From assembly GCA_040767925.1 (NCBI GenBank), contig JAXGNN010000001.1:682001-746000 (forward strand): a stretch of 64,000 bases of DNA, read 5' to 3'. Shown one piece after another: positions 1-8,334 of the stretch. The first letter of the stretch is position 1, and each line of letters opens with the position of its first letter. The notes under the pieces were generated by a model. That model was not told where the DNA came from. It did not search any database and worked only from the letters and a program-made list of their open reading frames with translations. Source of the stretch: Phil1 sp040767925 (GTDB lineage: Bacteria > Bacillota > Clostridia > Christensenellales > CAG-138). A program made the position numbers and the translations under genes.

Positions 1-758
1 TCGCCCACGGCAAGCCATACCCAAACGGGATTGAGCACGATCTCCGCCGAGCCGACCAAAACGCAGCCCAGCGCAGGACAGTAGTTGATCGCGAGGCTGT
101 AGAGCGCGTACGGCACGCCGAGCTGGAAAACGCCCATTACGGCCACGAGGGAGACGGTCGCCGGCGAAAGCTCCGGCGGATAGACAAAGCTGAAGGGGAT
201 GCCGATGAGCGCCGTCATCGCGAGGCCGCTCCATATGCCCGAAAGCCTGTGCGCCTCATCCGACTCGCCCACGAGCAGATACACGCCCGCGAGCGTGCAG
301 CCGTCGACGAGTGCGATGACGTTGCCCAAAGCGCCTCCGGGGGTCAGCTCGTCGAGGAAGAAGAGCGCGATGCCGACGAGGGTCAGCGTCACGGCCGCGT
401 AATCGAGGCCGCGGTATTTCTTTTTGAAGAAGACGATGCTCATGGCCATGAGCCACATGGGCGAGGTATACTGCAGCATGATGGCGTTGGCGGCGGTCGT
501 GAGGCGGTTGGCCACGATGAAGAGGAAGCCCGTCACACAGACGCACAGGCCGATGAGGACCACGCGCAGGTTGAGGTTGAGCGGATATTTTAAAAGCTTC
601 ATCATTACGAGAAGCGCCCCCGCCCCGGCGAGCCCCCGCCAGCCGGCGAGCACCATGGAATTCCACGGGACGAGCTTGATCGAAAGCCCGTTGAGGCTCC
701 ACAGCAGCGCGCAGGCGACCATCATGAGCATGCCGACATAGGCTTTGTTCTTCCGCAT
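1..758 (-). CDS. EamA/DMT-family transporter, C-terminal end cut by window edge
   Basis: Reading the minus strand from the ATG at 758 gives 252 uninterrupted residues to the window edge without a stop. The protein is a chain of hydrophobic helices typical of the ten-helix drug/metabolite transporter superfamily. It opens with MRKNKAYVGMLMMVACALLW, and the Trp-Arg-Gly stretch at the start of helix 2 is usual for EamA domains. About eight helices are visible, covering the first EamA domain and most of the second. The substrate cannot be told. It lies about 60 bp downstream of the ferredoxin gene on the same strand and may be cotranscribed with it. Confidence 0.85.
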   Translation of the reverse strand, partial: MRKNKAYVGMLMMVACALLWSLNGLSIKLVPWNSMVLAGWRGLAGAGALLVMMKLLKYPLNLNLRVVLIGLCVCVTGFLFIVANRLTTAANAIMLQYTSPMWLMAMSIVFFKKKYRGLDYAAVTLTLVGIALFFLDELTPGGALGNVIALVDGCTLAGVYLLVGESDEAHRLSGIWSGLAMTALIGIPFSFVYPPELSPATVSLVAVMGVFQLGVPYALYSLAINYCPALGCVLVGSAEIVLNPVWVWLAVG

Positions 759-821
759 ATCCGCCTCCGGGCGATGAAAACAAAAGGGCGGGTACACGCC
801 CGCCCTGATGTGTACCGACGA

Positions 822-995
822 TTAGTCCTGCTGCTTGGGTGCGCCGACGGGGCAGACGGCCTCGCACGCGCCGCAATCGATGCAGAGATCGGGATTGATC
901 ACGTACAGATCGTCTCCCTGGGAGATCGCGCCGACCGGGCACTCGGGTTCACACGCGCCGCAGCTGATGCAAGCGTCAGAAATTTTAAAAGCCAT
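822..995 (-). CDS. 2[4Fe-4S] ferredoxin
   Basis: A 57-residue acidic protein with two clostridial-type cluster motifs, CISCGACEPECP near the N terminus and CIDCGACEAVCP near the C terminus. Each is CxxCxxCxxxCP, so it should carry two [4Fe-4S] clusters and act as a low-potential soluble electron carrier. The start at MAFKIS is chosen because GGAGG lies 8 bases upstream; an ATG 15 bases further upstream overlaps that ribosome-binding site. It sits about 45 bp downstream of ricT on the same strand. Confidence 0.95.
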   Translation of the reverse strand: MAFKISDACISCGACEPECPVGAISQGDDLYVINPDLCIDCGACEAVCPVGAPKQQD

Positions 996-1039
996 TCTAT
1001 CATCCTCCATTCATAGACTCACGGAATATTCTAGCGCAC

Positions 1040-1948
1040 TCATTCTGAAAAATCAAGGGGAAGCGCGTCCGCGTCGTCCCCGGGCTCATGCTCCGGCGCG
1101 CCGCCGCCGTTCCCGTTCGGAGCGTCGTTCTTCGCGCCGCCCTTATTCCTAAGTTCGCGGAAGGGATACTCCCTTACGTCGAACGTGCCGTCCGCGAGCG
1201 TCACGCGCACGCGGGTCTTCTCGGTGATGACGTTGTTCTCGAGCACCACGCCCGCGCCGTCCGGCGCCACGACCTCGCGGTTGACGCGAGGCATCTGGCG
1301 GCGCATGCTCTCATAGCAGTCCTGCTCGTATTTGAGGCAGCACATCAGCCTCCCGCAGATGCCCGAAATCTTCGTGGGCGAGAGCGAAAGGTTCTGCTCC
1401 TTTGCCATTTTGATGGAAACGGGCGTGAAGTCCGCGAGGAAGCTCTTGCAGCACACCGGCCGTCCGCAGGAGCCGAGGCCGCCGAGCATCTTCGCCTCGT
1501 CGCGCACGCCGATCTGGCGAAGCTCGATGCGCGTCTTGAACACGGAGGCGAGGTCCTTGACCAGCTCCCGGAAGTCCACGCGGCCGTCCGCCGTGAAATA
1601 GAAGACCACCTTCGCGCCGTTGTAGGAATACTCCACGTCGACCAGCTTCATCTCGAGCTTGTGCTCGACGATCTTTTTGAGGCAGATGTCGAACGCTTCC
1701 TTCTCCTTGGCTCGGTTCCTGTCCCTCTGTTCCCTGTCGTGGTCCGAGGCGACGCGCTGCACCTCCTTGAGGGGGGCGACGACCTTGTCGTCCTCAACCT
1801 CCTGGGGGCCGCCCACGACATCCCCGAATTCCGTTCCGCGCGCGGTTTCGACGATGACGCCGTCCCCTTCCTTTATTTCAAGCTCGCCGGGGCTGAAAAA
1901 GTAGGTTTTTCCGCCCTCCCGGAACCTGACGCCTATCACGGTTTTCAT
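1040..1948 (-). CDS. ricT: PSP1-domain protein RicT (YaaT), RNase Y-associated factor
   Basis: 302 residues. The PSP1 domain fills the first two thirds and contains the conserved paired-cysteine patches GSCGRPVCC (Cys161, 166, 167) and CGRLMCC (Cys198, 203, 204). In Bacillus, RicT with RicA and RicF forms an Fe-S-containing complex that modulates RNase Y-dependent mRNA maturation and competence/sporulation phosphorelays; that role is known for the family, not shown here. The C-terminal 50 residues are low-complexity (Gly/Asn/Asp rich). Its ATG overlaps the stop of holB by 4 bases, implying translational coupling. The darA-holB-ricT order matches many Bacillota. Confidence 0.92.
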   Translation of the reverse strand: MKTVIGVRFREGGKTYFFSPGELEIKEGDGVIVETARGTEFGDVVGGPQEVEDDKVVAPLKEVQRVASDHDREQRDRNRAKEKEAFDICLKKIVEHKLEMKLVDVEYSYNGAKVVFYFTADGRVDFRELVKDLASVFKTRIELRQIGVRDEAKMLGGLGSCGRPVCCKSFLADFTPVSIKMAKEQNLSLSPTKISGICGRLMCCLKYEQDCYESMRRQMPRVNREVVAPDGAGVVLENNVITEKTRVRVTLADGTFDVREYPFRELRNKGGAKNDAPNGNGGGAPEHEPGDDADALPLDFSE

Positions 1949-2865
1949 TTATTTACAACCTCCGATATATCTAAAAACAGCCTGTTCATCGCCGGCACGG
2001 CGTAATACCAGCCGCCTCCGGCGCGGACGATGTCCGCGTTGGCCGAAGATAGCATGTCTATCATACACGTTAGCTTTCCGATTGTAAAGCCGCCGGCCAG
2101 CCGCCGGACCTCCTCCCGCCTGTCGGGATGATGGGAAACGCCGCGGCCCAGTTTGATGAAAAGCATGTCCGAGACAAAGGCGAGCATGAAGGAGAGCGCC
2201 TCCGCCGCGTCGGACGCGAGGGATTTCGCGGCGCTGACGGGCAGGCCGCCGGAGAGGAGCAGCAGGAGGGCGTCGAGCGCGGCTTCGCGCAGCGCGCGGT
2301 ACGCCTCGTCCGTAAACAGCCTGACCCCGCGCGCGATGCTGCCGCAGCTCTTTGCGGCATACAAACGCGCATCCTCCTCCCCCGCGCCGAGGGAAACGAG
2401 CTTTTGATAGACCTCCTCCTCGCCCGGGAGCCCTGCGCGCATCACGCTGCAGCGGGAGGCGACGGTGGGCAAAACGCCCTCGGCGTTGCCCGTGAGGATG
2501 AAAAACGTGTTCTTCGGCGCCTCCTCGATGCTCTTTAAAAGCGCGTTCTGCACCTGCGAGGAGAGCGCGTGCGCGTTCCTGATGACGATGGCACGCCCGA
2601 AAAGCCCGGTCGGCCTGTGGTTCAGCTCCGCGATGATCTCGCGCACCTTATCGATTTTGACCTCTTTTCCGTTGAGCTCGAAATAATCCGGGCATTGCCC
2701 GACCTCGGCGTCATCGCCGCCCGCGCATACGAGAAGGGCCGCACGCCGCGCCATGTCATAGCACAGATGGTCGTCCGGCCCCGAAATAAAAAAGGCATGG
2801 CAGGCCCGCCCCGTCCGAATAGCCGTCGCGAGCCTGTCGTCGATCCGTTGCGCGTCCGTATTCAA
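1945..2865 (-). CDS. holB: DNA polymerase III delta-prime subunit
   Basis: 306 residues of the clamp-loader delta-prime type. The N-terminal AAA+-like region starts with RACHAFFISGP and has a degenerate P-loop lacking GKT, as delta-prime normally does. The sensor-1 region (NALLKSIEEAP) and the downstream FILTGN and LPTVASRC blocks are characteristic. Its partners are delta and tau/gamma in loading the beta clamp. The zinc-binding cysteine quartet of many homologues is reduced here, so ATPase and zinc features look minimal. It overlaps darA upstream and ricT downstream by 4 bases each, forming a coupled cassette. Confidence 0.9.
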   Translation of the reverse strand: MNTDAQRIDDRLATAIRTGRACHAFFISGPDDHLCYDMARRAALLVCAGGDDAEVGQCPDYFELNGKEVKIDKVREIIAELNHRPTGLFGRAIVIRNAHALSSQVQNALLKSIEEAPKNTFFILTGNAEGVLPTVASRCSVMRAGLPGEEEVYQKLVSLGAGEEDARLYAAKSCGSIARGVRLFTDEAYRALREAALDALLLLLSGGLPVSAAKSLASDAAEALSFMLAFVSDMLFIKLGRGVSHHPDRREEVRRLAGGFTIGKLTCMIDMLSSANADIVRAGGGWYYAVPAMNRLFLDISEVVNK

Positions 2866-3188
2866 AACTTATGGAACTCCCCCACGTCCACGATGAACAC
2901 CGTGGCGCCGCCCAGCGTCACCTGCACGGGCGTGGGCGAGCTGTCGGCATAGCCCGGCAGCGTCGAGGGGATCACCATGAACTCCTTGCGCGTGCTGGAC
3001 TTGGACTTGATGATCTCCAGCGTTTCGGGCACCTTCTCATCGTCGATGCCGATCATGAGCGTGGTGTTGCCTCCGTGCAGGAAGCCGCCCGTGCTCGAGA
3101 TGCGCGTGACGCTGATGTTGTCCTGCACCAGCGCCTTGATGAGCCTCTTGGAATCGTCGTTCTGGACGATGGCGAAGATCAGCTTCAT
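2862..3188 (-). CDS. darA: cyclic-di-AMP receptor of the DarA/PstA (YaaQ) family
   Basis: 108 residues with a PII-like ferredoxin fold signature: MKLIFAIVQNDD at the N terminus, STGGFLHGGNTTLMIG in the middle and a C-terminal strand. The TGGFL...GNTT loop is the one that contacts c-di-AMP in characterised DarA/PstA proteins. The chosen ATG has AGGAG 8 bases upstream; a GTG 9 bases earlier would abut that site. The gene is immediately upstream of holB (4-base overlap), a conserved Bacillota arrangement. The downstream target of DarA signalling is unknown. Confidence 0.93.
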   Translation of the reverse strand: MKLIFAIVQNDDSKRLIKALVQDNISVTRISSTGGFLHGGNTTLMIGIDDEKVPETLEIIKSKSSTRKEFMVIPSTLPGYADSSPTPVQVTLGGATVFIVDVGEFHKF

Positions 3189-3208
3189 CCGTATCACTCC
3201 TTTCGCTT

Positions 3209-3859
3209 TCAGGGTTCGCGCAGCAAAAGCGCTCTGAGCGCCGCAACGCTCGCGGCTTTGTGCGTGGGTTTGCAGAAATCTATCTCGCTCTCGCCGCCGT
3301 AGCCGTAGGTGACGCCGACGGAGGCGACGCCCGCGTCCCGCGCGGCCATGAGGTCGAAATGCCGGTCGCCCACCATGACGATCGACGCTTTATCCGCCCG
3401 AAGGTCATGGATCGCCTCCCTCAAGAGCAGGGATTTCTCCGCGCTCCCTCCGGGGAAGCCGCCGCGCACGTAGCGGATGTGGGGCGCGAGGCCGAAGCGC
3501 TCGAGATGCGCCTTCGCCGTGGGCGTGATCTTCGAGGTGACGACGCCGACGAGCGCGCCCGCCCGATCGAGCGATTCGAGCAGCTCGGGGACGCCGGGGT
3601 AGGGCCTGATCAAATCCATGCCCACGGTCTTCGCAGCCTCGTGGTATCTTTCGACCGCCTCGGGTATTCGTGCTTCGGGTACGCCGAGCACGTCGCGGAA
3701 GCCGTCCGCGAGGGGCGGGCCGATCATGCCGACCATGTCGCAATCCGGCCGGTCGGGTATGCCCATATCGCGCAGCACCGCGCGCGCGGCAGCGAAGATT
3801 CCGGGCCCGGATTCTATGAGCGTTCCGTCAAGATCGAATAAAACAATCGAATACAGCAA
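3209..3859 (-). CDS. HAD-superfamily phosphatase, phosphoglycolate-phosphatase-like
   Basis: 216 residues from a TTG start. Motif I is FDLDGT near the N terminus (nucleophile Asp and acid Asp), followed by a helical cap typical of subfamily IA. Motif II lies at GVVTS, the motif III lysine at AEKSLLL and the motif IV acidic pair at MVGDRHFD. The substrate is probably a small phosphoester such as phosphoglycolate or a nucleotide; this is a family-level guess. The TTG is preferred because the longer open frame upstream runs through the promoter at 3897-3925. A GGAGCAGGG purine tract precedes it. darA follows 20 bp downstream. Confidence 0.85.
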   Translation of the reverse strand: MLYSIVLFDLDGTLIESGPGIFAAARAVLRDMGIPDRPDCDMVGMIGPPLADGFRDVLGVPEARIPEAVERYHEAAKTVGMDLIRPYPGVPELLESLDRAGALVGVVTSKITPTAKAHLERFGLAPHIRYVRGGFPGGSAEKSLLLREAIHDLRADKASIVMVGDRHFDLMAARDAGVASVGVTYGYGGESEIDFCKPTHKAASVAALRALLLREP

Positions 3860-3896
3860 TGAGCTTCCCTGCTCCAGATTATGATAATTATTCTGT

Positions 3897-3925
3897 ATTA
3901 TACCCCAAGCCCTCTGAACGCGCAA
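3897..3925 (-). promoter_or_regulatory. sigma-A-type promoter for the HAD-darA-holB-ricT operon
   Basis: Minus strand: weak -35 TTGCGC, 17-bp spacer, perfect -10 TATAAT. It lies about 40 bases upstream of the TTG start of the HAD gene and supports that start. Confidence 0.6.
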
Positions 3926-3934
3926 GAAAAATGC

Positions 3935-4501
3935 TCATTGCGCGGCGTTCGCCGCGATGGCTTCCCGGACGCGGGCGGCCATTTCTTCGGAGGGCGAGAA
4001 GCGCACGGCGAAAAGCTTGTTGCGCCGCCTGTACACGAGCGAGAAGGACTTTCGCGCGCTTTTCCCGGAAAAGCTCTCCGTGCGGGAAAAGCCGATCTTC
4101 TCGGCGTATTCCTCGCCGGGGGCAAGGAGCGCCACGAGTTCCGCCGGCTCGATCTTCCCGACGAATCTCCCCTTGTTCGCGATCATCCGCTCGAAGAGCA
4201 CCGTGCCCTCCTTCCAGGGATACGGCTTCTCTTCGCCGAATATGTTCTCCTCGCCCTCGCCGGGCTGGTGGTAGACGATCGAATAGCGGTAATCCCTGAT
4301 CCGCTTTGCGTAGAGAAAATAGCACAACGCGACCAGCACAAGGAATAGGGCGGCCTGCAAAACGACGTTCCACGGCTCCGGCAGCGCCTTGATAAAGGCG
4401 GCGATCCGCTTGATGAACACGATGAGCAGCACGAATACGACGATGATCAATAAGTCCAGTCTGGCGCTGTCTTTCCCGCCGTCCGATCTCTCCTGAAGCA
4501 T
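3935..4501 (-). CDS. hypothetical two-helix membrane protein
   Basis: 188 residues, not recognised. Two hydrophobic helices lie near the N terminus (about residues 16-34 and 45-64), followed by a soluble C-terminal domain of about 120 residues. That domain is rich in Tyr, Phe, Arg and Glu and resembles YcxB-like or PH-like membrane-associated domains; this resemblance is weak. A good promoter precedes it. It ends just upstream of the HAD-operon promoter, so it is its own transcription unit. Confidence 0.75.
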   Translation of the reverse strand: MLQERSDGGKDSARLDLLIIVVFVLLIVFIKRIAAFIKALPEPWNVVLQAALFLVLVALCYFLYAKRIRDYRYSIVYHQPGEGEENIFGEEKPYPWKEGTVLFERMIANKGRFVGKIEPAELVALLAPGEEYAEKIGFSRTESFSGKSARKSFSLVYRRRNKLFAVRFSPSEEMAARVREAIAANAAQ

Positions 4502-4531
4502 ATAGTCCCCCGCTGTCGCGTTGATACGCCT

Positions 4532-4560
4532 ATACTACCATCGCGGGGAAGATGTGTCAA
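4532..4560 (-). promoter_or_regulatory. promoter for the two-helix membrane protein
   Basis: Minus strand: -35 TTGACA, 17-bp spacer, -10 TAGTAT. It is back to back with the plus-strand promoter at 4566-4595. Confidence 0.65.
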
Positions 4561-4565
4561 ACCAC

Positions 4566-4595
4566 TTGTTCCGGGCGCTCCCTCCCATGTATAAT
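4566..4595 (+). promoter_or_regulatory. promoter for the AIM24-like gene
   Basis: -35 TTGTTC, 18-bp spacer, perfect -10 TATAAT, about 50 bases upstream of the ATG at 4648. Confidence 0.6.
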
Positions 4596-4647
4596 ATTTC
4601 CAACGAGGCCGCCGCGCGCGGCGGCACATTACGAAGGGGGTATACAC

Positions 4648-5325
4648 ATGCGTTATTCGATCGAGGGCGGCGCACTGCCCGTCGCAATCATCCAGCTCAA
4701 CCCCGGCGAGGCGCTCATCAGCGAAGCCGGCGGGCGCACCTGGTCGCGCGGGGCGGTGCTCACCGAGGCGACCAGCGAGGGCGGCGCGGGCAAGGCGCTC
4801 GGCCGCATGTTCATGGGCGAAAGCCTGTTCCTAAGCAAATACACGGCGCAGAGCCCGGCGGAAATCGCGTTCGCCTCGAGCTTCCCCGGCCGCATCGTGG
4901 CGCGCCAGCTCGCGCCGGGCGAGAGCATCATCTGCCAGAAGAAGGCATTCCTGTGCGGCACCTACGGCATACAGCTCGCCGTCCATTTCAACAAGAAGGT
5001 CGGCGCGGGCCTCTTCGGCGGCGAGGGTTTCATCATGCAGCGCATCACGGGCCCCGGCCTCGTGTTCCTCGAGTTCGACGGCCACTGCGTGGATTACGAC
5101 CTGCAGCCCGGCGAGCAGATCGTCTGCGACACGGGCGTGCTCGCCATGATGGATATGACCTGCTCGCTCGATATCCAGATGGTCAAGGGCTTCAAGAACG
5201 TGCTCTTCGGCGGCGAGGGCCTCATCGACACGGTCGTCACCGGCCCCGGCAAGGTCACCTTGCAGAGCATGACCATCGCGCAGCTCGCGAAGCTGATGAT
5301 TCCCTATCTTCCCAACAAGAGCTGA
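4648..5325 (+). CDS. AIM24/TIGR00266-family protein
   Basis: 225 residues of the AIM24 family, a TRAP-like beta-sandwich related to the tryptophan RNA-binding attenuation protein fold. Typical glycine-rich turns are visible, for example GLFGGEGFIMQRITGPG and the near-repeat VLFGGEGLIDTVVTGPG. No catalytic residues are known for this family and its bacterial role is undefined; the mitochondrial homologue affects inner-membrane organisation. The ATG is supported by AAGGGGG 7 bases upstream. A strong terminator follows at 5354-5384. Confidence 0.9.
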   Translation: MRYSIEGGALPVAIIQLNPGEALISEAGGRTWSRGAVLTEATSEGGAGKALGRMFMGESLFLSKYTAQSPAEIAFASSFPGRIVARQLAPGESIICQKKAFLCGTYGIQLAVHFNKKVGAGLFGGEGFIMQRITGPGLVFLEFDGHCVDYDLQPGEQIVCDTGVLAMMDMTCSLDIQMVKGFKNVLFGGEGLIDTVVTGPGKVTLQSMTIAQLAKLMIPYLPNKS

Positions 5326-5353
5326 TTTCACGCAGCCGGTTCCGGCCTATGAA

Positions 5354-5384
5354 AGCAGGGAGCGTTCGGCTCTCTGCTTTTTTT
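5354..5384 (+). terminator. rho-independent terminator after the AIM24-like gene
   Basis: 10-bp stem (AGCAGGGAGC with GCTCTCTGCT, one G-T pair), short loop, then a run of seven T. Confidence 0.88.
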
Positions 5385-5438
5385 GCGATCCATGGTATAT
5401 TTATAGCGCATATTACGCGACGGGGAGGAGGAAAACGA

Positions 5439-6341
5439 ATGCCGGACGTTCTGTTCCATTTCGAAATAAAGGATTGGAAGACCTGGTCGCAGGTGTTTTG
5501 CTCCATTCCGGAGTTCACGCCGCTGATCGGGGAAATCCTCGAAATCGAGGGCTTGCCGTACGCCGCGCCGGAGGGCTGCTACCCGGGAACCAACGGCGTG
5601 TTCAAGGTTGGAAACCTCGTCGTGAAGATTTTCGCCCCCGCCGAGTCGGAGGAGGACAGCCTGCCGGACTACAGGGCGGAGCTGTTCGCAATGAAACGGG
5701 CGGACCGGCTCGGCGTGCCCGTGCCCAGGCTAATGGCAAACGGCGAAATCCGGGACAGGTATCTTTTCCGGTACCTGATCATGGAATGCATCGACGGGGA
5801 ACTGCTCCGCGATGTGCGGCACACGCTCAGCGTTCAACAAAAGCGGGAGGTCGGGCGCCAGCTCCGGCGCATCGTGCAAGCCTGGGGAACGGAATGCGAA
5901 AACTTCAATGAAGCCGACGCCATTGCGCGCGGGCTACGGAACAAACGCTGGCAAAATGCCCCCGCGGGGCTGCTGCTGGCGCGGCGGGAGACGCTGGAGG
6001 GCCTGCGGCGCGAGCCGCGCGTGTTCGTCCATTGCGATCTGACCGGGGATAACCTGATGCTGGACAGGGACGGCCGCCTCGTCGTGCTGGATTTTGCAGA
6101 TTCCATACTCGCGCCCGCAATCTTTGAGCACATGCCCGTTATCTGCGACGCGTTTGATTTTGACCGGGACTTCCTCAGCGGCTACTTCGGGAACACACCC
6201 GACGATGAAATCGCCGCCGTCTGCACGCGGGCGATTCTATGCCACGAGTTCGGCTACTGGACGCTGACGGAGCTCTTTGGAGCCGTCGGCTCCGCCGATG
6301 ATTTATATCAGCGGATACTTGAAAAGCTCAGGGCAAAATAA
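5439..6341 (+). CDS. aminoglycoside-phosphotransferase-family small-molecule kinase
   Basis: 300 residues with an APH/choline-kinase fold. Lys63 in VVKIF is the likely ATP-binding lysine, His198-Cys-Asp200...Asn204 (HCDLTGDN) is the catalytic loop, and Asp218 in DFAD replaces the DFG metal-binding Asp. The ATG is set by GGGGAGGAGG just upstream; the same frame is open much further upstream but only as an out-of-frame shadow of the AIM24-like gene. Substrates in this family range from antibiotics to sugars and homoserine, and none can be assigned. The flanking genes give no clear clue. Confidence 0.82.
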   Translation: MPDVLFHFEIKDWKTWSQVFCSIPEFTPLIGEILEIEGLPYAAPEGCYPGTNGVFKVGNLVVKIFAPAESEEDSLPDYRAELFAMKRADRLGVPVPRLMANGEIRDRYLFRYLIMECIDGELLRDVRHTLSVQQKREVGRQLRRIVQAWGTECENFNEADAIARGLRNKRWQNAPAGLLLARRETLEGLRREPRVFVHCDLTGDNLMLDRDGRLVVLDFADSILAPAIFEHMPVICDAFDFDRDFLSGYFGNTPDDEIAAVCTRAILCHEFGYWTLTELFGAVGSADDLYQRILEKLRAK

Positions 6342-6351
6342 AGAATCCGGC

Positions 6352-7113
6352 TTACCCGAACATATCCGCGTCAAAAAGCCTTTGAAGCGAGCTTTCCGCA
6401 TCGATGGATTCGATCGTGAACGTCGCGTGCGGACAGAGCGCGTCGATTTGCCCGATCAGCGCGTCCATATCGAGCGCGCCCTCGTAGAGGCCGCCATGGA
6501 GGTCCCTCGCGCCGTCGTTGTTATGGAGGTGCGCGTGCTTGAGGTGCGGCGCGAACGCTTCGATCCATTCCGGAAGAGCGGCGCCCTTCGCGCAGACGTT
6601 CGCGTGGCCCACGTCGAGGCAGAGCCCGAGCCGCGCGTCCCCCACAGCCCCGGCGATGGCGGCGGGCAGATGCGGCTCATCCTCCATGACGTTCTCCAAA
6701 AGGACCGTCATATCCGGAGGAATCCGGCAAAGAAGCTCCTTCCAGAACGCGACGGAGCGCTCCATCTGCCAGCTCTTGTGGTATACGAGCGGCACATAGC
6801 CCGAATGCGCGACGAGTTTGCGGATGCCGTATTCGCGCGCGAGTCGCGCCGCCTGGACGAGGCGCTCCATTGCGAGCGCGCGCGCCCTGGGGTCGATCGC
6901 CGCGGGATAGAGCTCGTTGAAGGGCGCGTGGAAAACGAAGCGCGCGGCACGGCGCATCTCCTCCCGCACGCGCGCGTCGGTCGCGGCGAAGTTCTCGTCC
7001 ATGTTGGACGCGGTGCAGAACTCCGCAAGCTCCAGGCCGATCCGGAAGCGCTCCGCGAGCTCCGCCGCGTCTCTGGCGACGGTTGAAAGGTAAAGCCTCT
7101 CCTTTGCGATCAT
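6352..7113 (-). CDS. xylose-isomerase-like TIM-barrel sugar phosphate isomerase/epimerase
   Basis: 253 residues of the AP-endonuclease-2/sugar isomerase family. Likely metal ligands are the Glu in VLLENV, Asp and His in CLDVGHANV, His in HAHLHNNDG and Glu near the C terminus (FTIESI). This is an epimerase-type TIM barrel of unknown substrate; endonuclease IV-like activity is less likely because the usual nine-histidine pattern is not evident. The ATG at 7113 overlaps the stop of the glycosylase gene (ATGA), so the two are cotranslated. Confidence 0.8.
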   Translation of the reverse strand: MIAKERLYLSTVARDAAELAERFRIGLELAEFCTASNMDENFAATDARVREEMRRAARFVFHAPFNELYPAAIDPRARALAMERLVQAARLAREYGIRKLVAHSGYVPLVYHKSWQMERSVAFWKELLCRIPPDMTVLLENVMEDEPHLPAAIAGAVGDARLGLCLDVGHANVCAKGAALPEWIEAFAPHLKHAHLHNNDGARDLHGGLYEGALDMDALIGQIDALCPHATFTIESIDAESSLQRLFDADMFG

Positions 7114-7616
7114 GCGTCCTCCCCCGTGAGCGCGCCGCGCCACGCGGCGACGAGCCTTAAAAGCGAATACGAAGCGTTGGCAGGGCTCGTCGAAGGCAGG
7201 GCGAGCGCCGGTACGCCGGTTTCAGGATAAACGTATTTCATATAGAGGGAATAGGCCGCGCCGCCGTTCGCGCACACGCGCGTTATTCCCGTTTCGCGAA
7301 GCAGACCCGCGATGTCGTTGGGCACGGCGCTGCGGATGGAAGCGTCCGCGGAGCCGATGATCTCGCAGCTTTTGAGCGCGTCCCATAGCGCGATTCCGTG
7401 CGCGAGAAGGAACGCGCGCTTCTCATCGACGGTCGCGGGCGCATCCTCACCAAAAACAGCGGCCAGCACGCGCCAGAACCGGTTGTGCGGGTGGCCGTAA
7501 TAGAAGCCCGTCTCGCGCGACTTGACGGAGGGGAAGGTGCCCAGCACCAGCGTGCGGCAGCGCGCGTCGTAAACGGGCGGGAACGGATGGGTCAGCGTTT
7601 GGCGTTCTGCAATCAT
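7110..7616 (-). CDS. DNA-deoxyinosine glycosylase, uracil-DNA-glycosylase superfamily
   Basis: 168 residues. The first motif (VLGTFPSVKSRETGFYYGHP) and the C-terminal LPSTSPANAS match the DNA-deoxyinosine glycosylase group of the UDG superfamily, which removes hypoxanthine and other deaminated bases. NRFWRVL follows the first motif as expected. It is coupled by a 4-base overlap to the TIM-barrel gene. A TATAAT box occurs at 7623-7628 on the minus strand very close to the ATG, so its transcript may have a very short leader. Confidence 0.88.
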   Translation of the reverse strand: MIAERQTLTHPFPPVYDARCRTLVLGTFPSVKSRETGFYYGHPHNRFWRVLAAVFGEDAPATVDEKRAFLLAHGIALWDALKSCEIIGSADASIRSAVPNDIAGLLRETGITRVCANGGAAYSLYMKYVYPETGVPALALPSTSPANASYSLLRLVAAWRGALTGEDA

Positions 7617-7706
7617 AGCCCGATTATACCACGCGGGCGCATCCGCGCATACACCGGCGTTTTCGGACTTTTTTTTCGTGCAGAATGAATATTCATAGTC
7701 AAATCA

Positions 7707-7735
7707 TTTACAGTTTCGCGCGGCTGTGGTATGCT
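7707..7735 (+). promoter_or_regulatory. promoter for the first MarR gene
   Basis: -35 TTTACA, 17-bp spacer, -10 TATGCT preceded by TGG. It lies 57 bases upstream of the TTG start at 7793. Confidence 0.65.
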
Positions 7736-7792
7736 GTGGATAACTTACAGGATACAGGAAGACCGATAATCGATATAGGGAGGACGGCGCGT

Positions 7793-8275
7793 TTGGACGG
7801 CATGATCGATTGGAACACGTCGAACGGCATTCTGGATCATTTGATCGACAGGGCGGATTTGCTGTATCGCTTCGCCATGCTCTACAGCGATTCCGAAGCC
7901 GAAAACAGGGATTACGGCGTGGGCGAGCCGATCAACACGGTCGAGGTGCACACGCTCGCGTCCATCGAGGACAATCCCGGCATCAACGTGAGCGAGCTGG
8001 CCCTCTTCTGGAACAGGACGAAGGGCGCGATCTCGCAGACCGTCACAAAGCTCGAAAAGAAGGGCTGCATCATGCGCCGCAGGCAGGAGGGCAACGCGAA
8101 GACCGTCCTGCTCTACCCGACGGAGAAGGGGCTGCGCCTCGCGCGCGCCCACAGGCTGCGCGCCTCCCGGGAAACCCAGTCCACCATCGACGCGCTTCTG
8201 AGTTCCGGCTGCACGATGGAGGAGATCGACGCTTTCTTCCACGTGCTCGCGCAGTACGTGGCCATGCGGGCGTAG
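7793..8275 (+). CDS. MarR-family transcriptional regulator
   Basis: 160 residues with a winged helix: INVSELALFWNRTKGAISQTV is the helix-turn-helix, and KKGCIMRRRQEGNAKTVLLYPTEKG forms the wing. The TTG start is preferred over the ATG at 7802 because AGGGAGG lies 9 bases upstream of the TTG and 18 bases upstream of the ATG. The gene is convergent with the YfcC-type carrier, so it need not control it. The ligand is unknown. Confidence 0.88.
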   Translation: MDGMIDWNTSNGILDHLIDRADLLYRFAMLYSDSEAENRDYGVGEPINTVEVHTLASIEDNPGINVSELALFWNRTKGAISQTVTKLEKKGCIMRRRQEGNAKTVLLYPTEKGLRLARAHRLRASRETQSTIDALLSSGCTMEEIDAFFHVLAQYVAMRA

Positions 8276-8295
8276 CGCTTTACCCAAAAAGATGA

Positions 8296-8319
8296 AAGGG
8301 GGCGGACATCCGCCCCCTT
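8296..8319. terminator. bidirectional terminator hairpin between marR and the YfcC carrier
   Basis: Perfect 11-bp inverted repeat AAGGGGGCGGA/TCCGCCCCCTT with a 2-base centre. T-rich sequence follows on both strands, strongest on the minus strand. Confidence 0.8.
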
Positions 8320-8334
8320 GTCCTTTTGGAGAAA

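Noticed and set aside
4521..5438. Very long open frame (606 codons) leading into the APH-type kinase
   Set aside because: Its first 306 codons are an Arg/Pro-rich out-of-frame reading of the AIM24-like gene. A strong terminator at 5354-5384 and a ribosome-binding site before 5439 set the true kinase start.
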